This document shows, in pieces, positions 17,435 to 26,305 of a stretch of 64,000 nt of DNA (its first letter is position 1; the number at the start of each line of letters is the position of its first letter). The translations under genes and the position numbers were made by a program. Below the pieces are notes generated by a model. It was not told the DNA's origin, did not search any database, and was given only the letters and a program-made list of their open reading frames with translations. The DNA comes from Panacagrimonas perspica (GTDB lineage: Bacteria; Pseudomonadota; Gammaproteobacteria; Nevskiales; Nevskiaceae), in contig NZ_SOBT01000009.1 of assembly GCF_004364935.1 (NCBI RefSeq), positions 1,026,398 to 1,090,397 on the forward strand. Direction: 5' to 3'.

Positions 17435-19891
17435 ATGGTCCAGTCGTTCAGATTCCGATTCGCACGTTGGGTGATGCAGCATCGCGGAGCGACCGCGATC
17501 GTCTTCGCGTTGATCACCGCTTTCTTCGCCGCGGGGCTTCCGAAGGTCGAACTCAAGACGATCTTCTCCGATCTGCTGCCGAAGGACGATCCTTTCGTGC
17601 AGGTCTTCAAGGATCACCCCAACTTCGGCAATCCCCTCACGGTCATCGTGATGGTGAAGCGTAAGGACGGGACGATCTACAACGTCGATACGCTGGCCAA
17701 AGTCTGGAAGCTGACGCGCGACATCGATCTGATCCCCGGCGTCGACCACGACCAGATCATCTCGATCGCCACCGAAAAGGCGCGTTACGCCGAGGCGACG
17801 CCGCTGGGCATCGACATGCGCCCTCTGATGGGCGACCGGGTTCCCACGTCCGAAGCAGAAGTGGCGGACTTCCGCAGCCGCGTCGACCGTTCGCCCAACG
17901 CGCACGTGTTCCTGGTCTCCAACGACAGCACGGCCACGGTGATCAACGCGACCTTCATCGAGGACCGTCTGGACTACGGCGAAGCGTTCGAGCGCCTCCA
18001 GGACTTGGCCGCCAAAGCCCGCGACGAACATACCGAGATCCATATCGCAGGCAGCCCCACGCTCACCGGCTGGGTCTACCACCTGCAGAAGCAGACTTTC
18101 AAGATCTTCGGCGTCACGCTCGCCGCGCTGATCCTCGCACTGGCGCTCTACATGCGTAATGTCGTGGGCGTCGTCACACCTATCGTCACGAGCGCCGTCG
18201 CAGCGATCTGGGGCTTCGGTCTCACCGGCTGGCTCAAGTCGCCCATCGAGCCCCTGCTGATGGTCGTTCCGTTGCTGCTGGTCGCCCGCTCCTTCTCGCA
18301 TTGCGTGCAGTTCACCGAGCGCTTCTACGAGATCTACTGGCACGTGAAGGATCGCCGCAAGGCGGCCGAGATCACGATGGGCGTCATGATGGCGCCCAGC
18401 ATCCTGGGCATCTTCACGGACATCGTCGGCATCTTCCTGATCGCCGTGGCGCCGATCCCGGCGATGGAACGCTTCGCGATCTTCTGCGGGTTCTGGTGCA
18501 TCTGGCTGATCCCGACCGGCGTGGTGCTGATCTCCCTCCTGCTCTCGGCGTTGCCCGCACCGAAGAACGTCGGACGCCTGACCGGCAAGGAAGGTCATTC
18601 CGGCGTGCACGAGATGTTCAAGAACATCCTCGGTCAGATCGCCCGGTTGACCCATGGCGGCCCGGCGAAGGTGACCACGATCGTGGTCGCCGTGATCTCC
18701 GTCGCCTCGGTCTACACCGCGCTGCAGATCAAGATCGGCAACCCGGTCGAGGGCAGCAATCTGCTGTGGCACGACTCGGAGTACAACACGGCCGTGCGGA
18801 TGATCAATTCGCACTTCCCGGGCGTCGATACCCTCGAGCTGATCCTGGAGGCCAAGGATCGCGAGGACCCTCTACTGAGAACCTCGTTCGAAGCCAAGAC
18901 CGTCGAGACGGCGTTGCAGCTGCAGCTTCACATGGAGCAGAGCGAAGCCCCGCCGCGCGCCAGCCTCGCGTTCTTCGACTACATGATGGAGGGCAATCGT
19001 CTGTTCTCGGGCGGCGACCCGCGTTGGTATCCGGTAGACCCGACGAACCGCGCGGTCACCGCCGCGGCCACGGCCGTGACGATCGGCACGCACCTGAAGA
19101 ACTTCTCGCACGTGGTCGACTTCCGCCAGAAGGATTCGACGGTTTCGTTCTGGTACAAGGACAACAAGCAGGAGACCGTGGACGGCGCCCTGGAGGCGGC
19201 CCGCGCCGCGCTGGAACAGATCGGGGTGGACCACGAGAACTTCACCGTGCGTCTGGGTTCCGGAACGATCGCGCTCCAGCACGCCACGAACTACGTCGTG
19301 GAGCGCTATCACTGGGGAATCATCGCCCTTCTGAACCTGGTGATCTTCCTGGGAACGAGTTTCGCCTACCGCTCCGCGGTCGCCGGCATCCTGCTCCTGT
19401 TCCCGGTGAACCTCGCGAACTTCGTGCTGCTGTCGTGTATGCACCTGATCGGCATCGGGCTCGACATCAATTCGTTGATGGTGTGCTCGATCGGCGTGGG
19501 CGTCGGCATCGACTACGGCATCTACCTGCTCTCCCGCATCTGCGAAGAGTTCCACGCGCACGACGGGAAATGGGACAAGGCCATCGACGCGTCGCTGACC
19601 ACGACCGGCAAGGCGATCATGTTTACGGCGTCGATCATGTTCGTCGGCATCGCCCCCTGGTACTTCCTGTCGGCGCTCAAGTTCATGGCGGACATGGGCC
19701 TGCTGCTCACGCTCACCATGCTGATCAACATGGTCCTGGCGCTCATCGTCTTGCCGCTGCTGGTGTGGCTGGTGAAGCCGTCGTTCGTCCGCAGGAAGGA
19801 CCTGCTGGTCGGCGAGGGAGTGGATCTGTCGCTCTTCACCGAGAGCGACGACGAAAACGGGCGCGTGGCTATGGCAGGGAGCGTGGCATGA
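17435..19891 (+). CDS. RND superfamily transporter, MMPL type
   Basis: 818 residues. An N-terminal membrane helix (AIVFALITAFFAAGLPKV) precedes a first periplasmic domain, then a cluster of helices from about residue 225 to 375, a second periplasmic domain, and a second helix cluster from about residue 620 to the end. This two-fold layout is that of HAE3/MMPL-type RND pumps. No outer-membrane channel or membrane-fusion gene is adjacent; the DUF1302, DUF1329 and YCF48 proteins are the usual partners. Start ATG 17435 has AAAGGAGAGCC upstream. The next gene overlaps by 4 bp. Substrate unknown, probably a hydrophobic compound. Confidence 0.88.
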   Translation: MVQSFRFRFARWVMQHRGATAIVFALITAFFAAGLPKVELKTIFSDLLPKDDPFVQVFKDHPNFGNPLTVIVMVKRKDGTIYNVDTLAKVWKLTRDIDLIPGVDHDQIISIATEKARYAEATPLGIDMRPLMGDRVPTSEAEVADFRSRVDRSPNAHVFLVSNDSTATVINATFIEDRLDYGEAFERLQDLAAKARDEHTEIHIAGSPTLTGWVYHLQKQTFKIFGVTLAALILALALYMRNVVGVVTPIVTSAVAAIWGFGLTGWLKSPIEPLLMVVPLLLVARSFSHCVQFTERFYEIYWHVKDRRKAAEITMGVMMAPSILGIFTDIVGIFLIAVAPIPAMERFAIFCGFWCIWLIPTGVVLISLLLSALPAPKNVGRLTGKEGHSGVHEMFKNILGQIARLTHGGPAKVTTIVVAVISVASVYTALQIKIGNPVEGSNLLWHDSEYNTAVRMINSHFPGVDTLELILEAKDREDPLLRTSFEAKTVETALQLQLHMEQSEAPPRASLAFFDYMMEGNRLFSGGDPRWYPVDPTNRAVTAAATAVTIGTHLKNFSHVVDFRQKDSTVSFWYKDNKQETVDGALEAARAALEQIGVDHENFTVRLGSGTIALQHATNYVVERYHWGIIALLNLVIFLGTSFAYRSAVAGILLLFPVNLANFVLLSCMHLIGIGLDINSLMVCSIGVGVGIDYGIYLLSRICEEFHAHDGKWDKAIDASLTTTGKAIMFTASIMFVGIAPWYFLSALKFMADMGLLLTLTMLINMVLALIVLPLLVWLVKPSFVRRKDLLVGEGVDLSLFTESDDENGRVAMAGSVA

Positions 19892-20871
19892 GAAAGATCG
19901 CGAAGATTCTGACCGCTGCAGTCTTCGCCGCGGGCACGATCGGCGGCAACCCTGCGGTCGGCGCCACGACGTTGAAGAGCGTGCGGACCGGTACGCCGCA
20001 CCAGGCGCTGATGAGCCTTTCGATGGACGGGTCCGTCGGCTACGCGGTGGGCGGCGGCGGGCAGATCCTGTCCACCCGCGATGCCGGGCGGGAATGGAAG
20101 GCCGAAGCGTCTCCGACCGCGAAGGCACTCCTCGGCGTGTCCACCAAGGGCAATCTCACGATCGCCGTCGGGCAGATGGGCACGATCCTCGTTCGCGACG
20201 GCGGCGGCGCCTTCACGCAGGTCGAGTCCGATGCGGTTTCCGATCGGCTCCTGTCGGTCAGCGTGAACGGACGCGGCACCGCCGTTGCGGTGGGTGCTTT
20301 CGGAAGCGCCGCGATCTCACACGACCGCGGCCGGACCTGGACGTCCATCGCGCCGAACTGGGAGACCCTGATCACCGACCAAGGCCTGTCGTTCAGTCCG
20401 CATCTGTATGCGGCGGTGATGCACGAGAACGGCGACATCACGATCTCCGGCGAGGCCGGCACCATCATCCGGTCGTGCGACCTCGGCCGCAGCTGGATCG
20501 TGCTTCACAAGGGCAATCCGGACGTGCGCGAGGAGAACGCGTCGATCTTGGCGCTCGATTTCCGCGACGACGGCGTTGCCTACGCCGTCGGCCAGGAAGG
20601 CACCGTTCTTCGCAGCGCCGATTGGGGCGCGACTTGGACCCGCTTGCACAGCAGCAGCTCGATCCTCTCGGGAGTCAGATCCACGGGCAACGGCAAAGTG
20701 GTGGCCGTGGGCATGTATTCGATGCTCGTCAGCCAGGACGACGGACGCACGTGGTCCGAAATCGACGATCCCAACGTCACCTCGTCTTGGTACGTGGGGC
20801 TGGCCAGGTCCGGAACTACCGACTTGATGACGGTCGGCAAGGCCGGGGCCATTCTGCTGGTGACGCCCTAG
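19888..20871 (+). CDS. YCF48-like beta-propeller protein, exported
   Basis: 327 residues from ATG 19888, which overlaps the RND stop (ATGA). The N-terminus (MRKIAKILTAAVFAAGTIGGNPAVGA) is a Sec signal peptide. The mature part holds repeated Asp-box segments such as STRDAGREW, SHDRGRTW, SCDLGRSW, SADWGATW and SQDDGRTW, indicating a propeller of the YCF48/BNR type. The founder is the photosystem II assembly factor, but in proteobacteria these proteins are linked with DUF1329 and RND genes, as here. It probably helps the pump in the periplasm. Confidence 0.87.
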   Translation: MRKIAKILTAAVFAAGTIGGNPAVGATTLKSVRTGTPHQALMSLSMDGSVGYAVGGGGQILSTRDAGREWKAEASPTAKALLGVSTKGNLTIAVGQMGTILVRDGGGAFTQVESDAVSDRLLSVSVNGRGTAVAVGAFGSAAISHDRGRTWTSIAPNWETLITDQGLSFSPHLYAAVMHENGDITISGEAGTIIRSCDLGRSWIVLHKGNPDVREENASILALDFRDDGVAYAVGQEGTVLRSADWGATWTRLHSSSSILSGVRSTGNGKVVAVGMYSMLVSQDDGRTWSEIDDPNVTSSWYVGLARSGTTDLMTVGKAGAILLVTP

Positions 20872-20989
20872 TGCAATGCCCAGAACGCCGGGGAGCGATC
20901 TGCGGTGGGCCTATGAGGTCGTACGCGGTCCCGTTCTCATCGAAGGGCGCGGCAACCGGAATCCTACCCTCGATGAAGCGGAGTCGCGC

Positions 20990-21787
20990 ATGGCGTCCAT
21001 CAGAATCCTGACCTACCTGCCCAACCCCCGCGTTTGGAAGGCGACGATCGCGGGGAGACTCTCGGGGGTCGAGGTCGACGTTCGCGGCGCGCCGGTGAGC
21101 GAGCTCTCGACGTGGCTGTGGGATTTCGATGCGCGTGCGCTGTCGAACACCGAACAGGAGGGAATGGCTCACCTGCGCCGCGGCGGCAAGACCGGCTTCA
21201 AGTCGGGTCTGTTCAAAAGCGATCGATTCCTGCGCCTGAATCCCTTCGGGACGGTTCCTGCCGCTTTCGATTCCAAGGGCACCGTGGGGGTCTTCGAATC
21301 GAACAGCATCATGCGAACGGTCGCTCGCCTGGGAAGAGCCGACAGCGGCCTGTACGGCAGCGACGCTTTCACCGCTTCGCGGATCGATGCGTTTCTCGAC
21401 GCGAGCTTGATCTTCGGACGGGACACGCAGGCATACCTGCTCGGAATGTTGGGGCAGGACATCCTCGAGGCCGATCACGCCAGAGCTTCGCAAGCCTTCT
21501 GGACCTACATGGCCGGCATCGAATCGGCGCTCGGCAATGCGCCGTACGTCGCGGGCGAGTCCTTGTCGCTCGCCGACATCTGCTTCGTGTCGGAGCTCGC
21601 ATTGCTGCACAACGAACTCAGAAACCGGGAACGCCTGGTCGACGCGAAACTGGTTCCGATCCTGGGTCGGGACGTGTGGAGCGCGTATCCGACGGCGATG
21701 AAGCATTTCCATGCCTTGGTCGACCGCGACGGATTCTCGGAGGACTGCGGTCCGTACATGAAGAAGGTCGGCGTCGTTGCGAAATGA
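20990..21787 (+). CDS. Glutathione S-transferase family protein
   Basis: 265 residues from ATG 20990, chosen because GGAG lies 6 bp upstream; a longer frame exists. The N-terminal half begins IRILTYLPNPRVWKATIAGRLSGVEVDV, and GTVPAAFDSKGTVGVFESNSIMRTVARLG gives the cis-proline and the ES motif that binds the glutamyl part of glutathione. The C-terminal half has VAGESLSLADICF, a common GST helix. It follows the YCF48 gene by 118 bp and precedes the transporter genes. It differs strongly from the other GST (16504-17208), so it is not a recent copy. Confidence 0.8.
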   Translation: MASIRILTYLPNPRVWKATIAGRLSGVEVDVRGAPVSELSTWLWDFDARALSNTEQEGMAHLRRGGKTGFKSGLFKSDRFLRLNPFGTVPAAFDSKGTVGVFESNSIMRTVARLGRADSGLYGSDAFTASRIDAFLDASLIFGRDTQAYLLGMLGQDILEADHARASQAFWTYMAGIESALGNAPYVAGESLSLADICFVSELALLHNELRNRERLVDAKLVPILGRDVWSAYPTAMKHFHALVDRDGFSEDCGPYMKKVGVVAK

Positions 21788-21836
21788 CGGCGGCGGTGCA
21801 GTTGGGACGAGTGGATCACGCTTCCGGAGGTCTCGA

Positions 21837-22094
21837 ATGAAGAATCAGGCGCTGTCCTTCCTGCTCAGCGCAGGAGTGTGTGCGGCCTATTTCGGTCTGC
21901 TCGCGTTCGCGAGTCTGTACCCGGAAATCGCCAAGTCTTCGGCGATCGGAGCTTTGCCGTGGTCGATCGTCCTGGCGATGAGCGTGATCGTGTTGGCCGT
22001 GGCGCTCACCGTGCTCTACGTCCGTTTCGCCAATGCCGCCGACGCGCGCGCAGACGCATCGCCTGGCGACGCCGGTCGATGGTTCGGTTACTGA
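21837..22094 (+). CDS. DUF485-like small membrane protein
   Basis: 85 residues with two hydrophobic helices (LSFLLSAGVCAAYFGLLAFAS and WSIVLAMSVIVLAVALTVLYV). Start ATG 21837 has GGAGG at 6 bp. DUF485 proteins usually precede ActP-type solute symporters, exactly as here, with a 16-bp overlap. It probably assists assembly or function of the symporter. Confidence 0.75.
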   Translation: MKNQALSFLLSAGVCAAYFGLLAFASLYPEIAKSSAIGALPWSIVLAMSVIVLAVALTVLYVRFANAADARADASPGDAGRWFGY

Positions 22095-23716
22095 AGCGAG
22101 CCGGGATTCCCGCGACCCTCCTGGTCAGCGCCCCGGCGGCGACCGGAGCGGATGTCGCGGCGCGGGCCGGCGGCCACGGTCTGTCCGTCGCGATCTTCCT
22201 TTGCGTGATCCTAGCCACGGTCGGCATTACCGCGTGGGCGGCGCGTCGCACCAACACGCGCGAGGACCTGTACGCGGCTGGAGGCGGCATCGGCGGTGTG
22301 AAGAACGGCTTGGCGCTGGCCGGCGACTACATGTCGGCTGCTGCGTTCCTCGGCATCTCGTCGATGATCTACTCGGTAGGCTTCGACGGACTCGCCTACG
22401 CCGTCGGTTTCGTCGTCGGATGGCCGATCATCATGTTCCTGATCGCCGAGCGACTGCGGCGGCTAGGGCGATTCACCTTCACCGACGTGCTCGGCTATCG
22501 CCTTTCGGAAAAGCCCGTGCGCATCCTCGGGGCGAGCAGCTCCTTGGTCACGATCGCTTTCTATCTCATCGCGCAGATGGTCGGGGCCGGGCAGTTGGTC
22601 CGTTTGCTCTTCGGTCTCCCCTATGAGGTGGCGATCGTCCTCGTGGGCGTGCTGATGACGGCCTACGTCGCGTTCGGAGGCATGCTGGCGACGACCTGGG
22701 TTCAGATCGTCAAAGCCGTTCTGCTGCTGGGGGGCGCTTCGACCATGGCTCTGCTGGTATTGGCGCGCTTCGGCTTCTCCTACGACGCGCTGATCGACAG
22801 CGCCGTCGGAATCCATAAGGCCGGAGACGCGATCCTCACGGCAGGACCGATGCTCAAGGACCCGCTGAACGCGATCTCCTTGGGAATCGCGCTGATGTTC
22901 GGGACGGCGGGCCTGCCGCACATCCTCATGCGCTTCTTCACGGTCAACAACGTCTTCGAGGCGCGCAAGAGCATCGTCATCGCCGTCTCGCTGTTCGCGT
23001 TGTTCGTCGTTCTGATCTTCACCATCGGATACGGCGCCGTCACGCTGCTGCCGGGCGACGCCCGATACGTGGGCGCCGAGGGGGTGGTCGGCGGCAACAA
23101 CATGGTGGCGATGCACGTCGCGGACGCCGTCGGCGGCAGCGCGTTCATGGGGTTCATGGCGGCGGTCGCCTTCGCGACGATCCTCGCGGTGGTGGCGGGT
23201 CTCACCCTGTCGGGAGCCACGGCGATCTCGCACGACCTATACGCCAGCGTGTTTCGCAAGGACCGGACGGTCGAGCGCGACGAACTGCTGATCTTCAAGT
23301 CGGCGACGGTGGGCATCGGCCTGGTGGCGATCGCGCTGGGGCTCCTCTTCAAAGACCAGAATGTCGCATTCATGGTCGGACTGGCCTTCGCCATAGCGGC
23401 GAGCGCCAACTTCCCGGTGCTGCTCCTGGCGATGAGCTGGCGGGGGCTGACTACCCGAGGAGCCTTGGTGGGCGGAAGCGTCGGTCTGGGCAGCGCAGTG
23501 GCGCTGACCGTCGCGGGACCCACCGTCTGGGTCAAGACCCTCGGCAACGCGGCGCCGCTGTTCCCGCTCGACTCTCCGGCGATCGTCTCGATGTCGCTCG
23601 GCTTTCTCGGATGCTGGCTGGCCTCGGTGACCGACCGGTCCGCACGGGGCGATGCCGACCGCACGGGGTTCGACCGCATGATCGGCTCCGCCTCGGGGCC
23701 GTCGAGCGCCCGCTGA
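22079..23716 (+). CDS. Sodium:solute symporter family protein (ActP-like)
   Basis: 545 residues from ATG 22079, within the end of the DUF485 gene. It starts with a hydrophobic leader and then shows about 13 membrane helices. Family marks are FYAAGG-like LYAAGGGIGGVKNGLALAGDYMSAAAFLG, FGTAGLPHILMRFFTV and FATILAVVAGLTLSGATAISHDLY. ActP homologues import acetate and other short carboxylates with sodium. In this island it is the natural importer for the organic acid substrate or for acetate. Confidence 0.9.
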   Translation: MVRLLKRAGIPATLLVSAPAATGADVAARAGGHGLSVAIFLCVILATVGITAWAARRTNTREDLYAAGGGIGGVKNGLALAGDYMSAAAFLGISSMIYSVGFDGLAYAVGFVVGWPIIMFLIAERLRRLGRFTFTDVLGYRLSEKPVRILGASSSLVTIAFYLIAQMVGAGQLVRLLFGLPYEVAIVLVGVLMTAYVAFGGMLATTWVQIVKAVLLLGGASTMALLVLARFGFSYDALIDSAVGIHKAGDAILTAGPMLKDPLNAISLGIALMFGTAGLPHILMRFFTVNNVFEARKSIVIAVSLFALFVVLIFTIGYGAVTLLPGDARYVGAEGVVGGNNMVAMHVADAVGGSAFMGFMAAVAFATILAVVAGLTLSGATAISHDLYASVFRKDRTVERDELLIFKSATVGIGLVAIALGLLFKDQNVAFMVGLAFAIAASANFPVLLLAMSWRGLTTRGALVGGSVGLGSAVALTVAGPTVWVKTLGNAAPLFPLDSPAIVSMSLGFLGCWLASVTDRSARGDADRTGFDRMIGSASGPSSAR

Positions 23717-23857
23717 GCTTCGCTGGGGACTTCGGCGTCCGGCTTGCCGTTTGCGATTTTGGTCAACGGCCCGTAATGCGGGGACAATCCAGAGCTCGAC
23801 CGGTCCCTCGGCGCGCGAATCGCGCGCGCCGACGACCGTCGGCTACCGGGCACGCAC

Positions 23858-25210
23858 ATGGCGCATTTGACCGATATGGAAGAGCTGCTCGCGACGATCG
23901 AGTCGCAGCTGATTCGAAACTACATGCGCGAGGCGATGAGCTGCTACATGGCAGGCGCCTACCGCGGTTGCATTGTGCTCAGCTATATCGCTTTGTTCGA
24001 CGATCTGCTGGACAAGTTGGGTAAGCTCGCCGGCATCAACAGCGCCGCGAAAACGATCTACAACGAGGCCAAGAAGAGAAAGGACGACCAGGATGTCTTC
24101 GAAAGCTTCCTGATCGACCAGCTTGGATCCAAGAATCTCCTTTCCGGCCTCGACGCTGCATTTCTCGATACCTTGAGGAGTTTGCGGAACAAGTCAGCAC
24201 ATCCGTCCGGTCACACGCCTTCGCCGGAAGAGGCGCGCTTCATCTTTTACGAATCGATCACTCGTTTCCTAGCCCGCCCCATCCTTTCGACGACGCAACT
24301 GGTCGACGAGTTGATTCAACGGATGTCGAACAGCAACGTCTTCCCCAGCTCCGCCGTCCCGGATCTCGCAGCGATCGTTCAGAACGAGATCGAGACCCTA
24401 CACGAGGAGGCGATACCACAGCTTGTGGCCAAGCTCGTAAAGTGTGTCATCGACACCGATGCTGTCGTGCAACGGAACTCGACGCTTTTCCTCGTAGGCT
24501 TGGCGGGATTGAAAAAAGGACCAGCAAAGGAAGCCTTGACCAAAAAGCTGCTCGAAGCCAAGGCCGACGCGACACAGTACGCGGCCTCCATCCTTGGCGT
24601 GCTCACGGCCGACGGCTCGTTGGCTGGGGCGCTGTCCGGCGTGCATCTGACGCGGGTGAAAAGCCTGCTGGCGGCCCAGATCGTTTCGCCGAAGGTTCCG
24701 GCGGACGAATATGAATTGGGCCATCCCGTCTCGATCGTAGCGTCCATCGTCGAGTCCCTCGACGAGACCACGCTGCTCGCGTCTTTCAAGGAAGAGATCG
24801 AACGCCTGTTTGAAAAGCGGCCGTACTCGTCGAAGCTGGGTGAAGCCGTGAAGAAGCACACGGTGCTGGCCGAGATGTGGGTCGCTACCCTGTTCGAGAA
24901 TGCAGGCTCGAGTACGTTCGACATCGCTAATGCTTTCGCGGTGAGCGTCTCGAGGATCGATGGTGTGTTGGCATCGGCCATCACGAACGAAAAGGCCTTT
25001 CACTTCGTTGTCGCCGTGTGTCGTGCGGCCGATTGGAATGCTTACAGTTCGAAGGACTTGGTTTCGAAAAAGTTCGTCACGGTCCCGGCCGTCCGGGCGA
25101 AGGCAATTTCCTACCTCAACGCGAAGAAGAAAACGGCCAAAGCCTACTTGGAAACGCAGCTATCGATCGATATGAAGGCGTCGGCATTTGTCGCTGCCCA
25201 TTTGACTTAG
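23858..25210 (+). CDS. HEPN-motif protein of unknown function
   Basis: 450 residues. The N-terminal helical part (residues 1-140) ends in LRSLRNKSAHPSGHTPS, with Arg110 and His115 forming the R-x4-H motif of HEPN ribonuclease-type domains. The rest, about 300 residues, is helical and may form repeats; I recognise nothing in it. The gene is alone on its strand, with 141 bp of non-coding DNA before it. It has fewer GC-ending codons than its neighbours, which suggests recent transfer. HEPN proteins are frequent in toxin and phage-defence systems; no antitoxin gene is recognised next to it. Confidence 0.55.
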   Translation: MAHLTDMEELLATIESQLIRNYMREAMSCYMAGAYRGCIVLSYIALFDDLLDKLGKLAGINSAAKTIYNEAKKRKDDQDVFESFLIDQLGSKNLLSGLDAAFLDTLRSLRNKSAHPSGHTPSPEEARFIFYESITRFLARPILSTTQLVDELIQRMSNSNVFPSSAVPDLAAIVQNEIETLHEEAIPQLVAKLVKCVIDTDAVVQRNSTLFLVGLAGLKKGPAKEALTKKLLEAKADATQYAASILGVLTADGSLAGALSGVHLTRVKSLLAAQIVSPKVPADEYELGHPVSIVASIVESLDETTLLASFKEEIERLFEKRPYSSKLGEAVKKHTVLAEMWVATLFENAGSSTFDIANAFAVSVSRIDGVLASAITNEKAFHFVVAVCRAADWNAYSSKDLVSKKFVTVPAVRAKAISYLNAKKKTAKAYLETQLSIDMKASAFVAAHLT

Positions 25211-25238
25211 CCTTGGGGAGGAGCCGGACTGCGGCAGG

Positions 25239-25727
25239 TCAAGCGTCGCGGATCCGAGTCCGACGTTCCGCCTTGAACCTCTTCCCGAGACGCACGGCAA
25301 TGTCGGCTGCGCCGTAACGCTCGCCGCAGTGCTCGCAGATCGCCCCGGTGCCGGGCGAGTGCCCGCACCGACGGTGCACGATTTCCTGCGCCGGTTCGAC
25401 ACCCGACCTAAAGCCGCCCCACTTCTCGCCCCAGGCTTTCAGACTCAACAGGAAAGGAAGCAGATCCGATCCGCTCGGAGTGAGACGATACTCGTACCGC
25501 GTCGCGTGGTCTTCGCAAGGATGGCGGACTACGATGCCGTCCTTCTCCAGCCGCTTGAGACGGGTGGACAGCAGGTGAGATGAAGCGCCGGTCTGAAGCT
25601 GGATCGCCTCGAAGCGGACGTTGCCCAGAAACAGCTCGCGAAGGATCAGTCCGGTCCATCGGTCTCCCACGACGGCCAGGGCGCGCGCGATGGCGCACGA
25701 GGTGTCGGCAACGTCTGACCAGCTCAT
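25239..25727 (-). CDS. HxlR family winged-helix transcriptional regulator
   Basis: 162 residues. The first 100 residues are a typical HxlR domain: CAIARALAVVGDRWTGLILRELFLGNVRFEAIQLQTGASSHLLSTRLKRLEKDGIV. The C-terminal part has two CxxC-like pairs (RRCGHSPGTGAICEHCGERYG), perhaps a metal site. It is convergent with the HEPN gene (28 bp). Its target is unknown. Confidence 0.88.
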   Translation of the reverse strand: MSWSDVADTSCAIARALAVVGDRWTGLILRELFLGNVRFEAIQLQTGASSHLLSTRLKRLEKDGIVVRHPCEDHATRYEYRLTPSGSDLLPFLLSLKAWGEKWGGFRSGVEPAQEIVHRRCGHSPGTGAICEHCGERYGAADIAVRLGKRFKAERRTRIRDA

Positions 25728-25770
25728 ACGGGGACTGTGGACCGAAGAATGGAATGACAGAAATCATGTT

Positions 25771-25811
25771 AAAGCCCGCGACGGTCGCCGTGCGTGGGCA
25801 CGGCGGGCTTT
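25771..25811 (-). terminator. Hairpin with AAAGCCCG/CGGGCTTT ends
   Basis: The outer arms AAAGCC and GGCTTT enclose the inner pair CGCCGTGC/GCACGGCG with a GTGG loop. It lies downstream of the small minus-strand gene at 25841-26014 and upstream of the HxlR gene, and would end the former transcript. The T-run is poor. Confidence 0.5.
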
Positions 25812-25840
25812 CTCCTGTTCGCTTTCCGTGACCGGGCCGG

Positions 25841-26014
25841 TCAGTGAACGGCTTCGTTCTCGGCGGGCGACTCGACTTCCAATCCCAACGCCCCGAACAC
25901 CACTTCGAAGACGACTGCGACGTGAGCCAAGTCGCCCGGACCCGGAATCGAGATCTCGGTCGTGGCGTCGCGCTCGTCTTCGAGCACCAGGCGGATGAGG
26001 CGGATTCGGTTCAT
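25841..26014 (-). CDS. Small hypothetical protein (57 residues)
   Basis: ATG 26014 is preceded by GCAGGAGAACGAG, a good ribosome site, which is the main reason to call it a gene. The sequence MNRIRLIRLVLEDERDATTEI has a charged start, then a hydrophobic segment (HVAVVFEVVFGALGLEVE). No family is recognised. It lies between the HxlR gene and the transposon gene tnsE, with a hairpin after its stop. It may be transposon cargo. Confidence 0.4.
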   Translation of the reverse strand: MNRIRLIRLVLEDERDATTEISIPGPGDLAHVAVVFEVVFGALGLEVESPAENEAVH

Positions 26015-26305
26015 CTCGTTCTCCTGCGGATGGATGCAGGGTGACGACCCTTGCCTCGATGCGCCAGCGTGCGAACGCACGCTCGTCTTCGCCGATAGAC
26101 TTCCATAAGCCGCGTCGATCGCGGTATCCGAATAATCGATTGGAGGCTCCGGGAATCGCCCACTACGATCGGTCCCGATGAACAAAGTGCGCCCCTTCGC
26201 ATCGCCGCGTCGTGGGCGCGGACGAAAAGGGACGCGGGATCGCTCCGAAGGGGCTTTCGGCAGCGTCGCGGGTCGTCGCGACGGAATTGTCGGATCGAGG
26301 CGCGC

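Noticed and set aside
16504-21787. Lignin beta-ether degradation locus
   Set aside because: One GST looks like LigE, but no Lig dehydrogenase or glutathione lyase genes are present, so the claim was not made.
25841-26305. Left terminus of the Tn7-like element
   Set aside because: I looked for a TGT-starting end with repeats like those at 30828-30872 but found none here.
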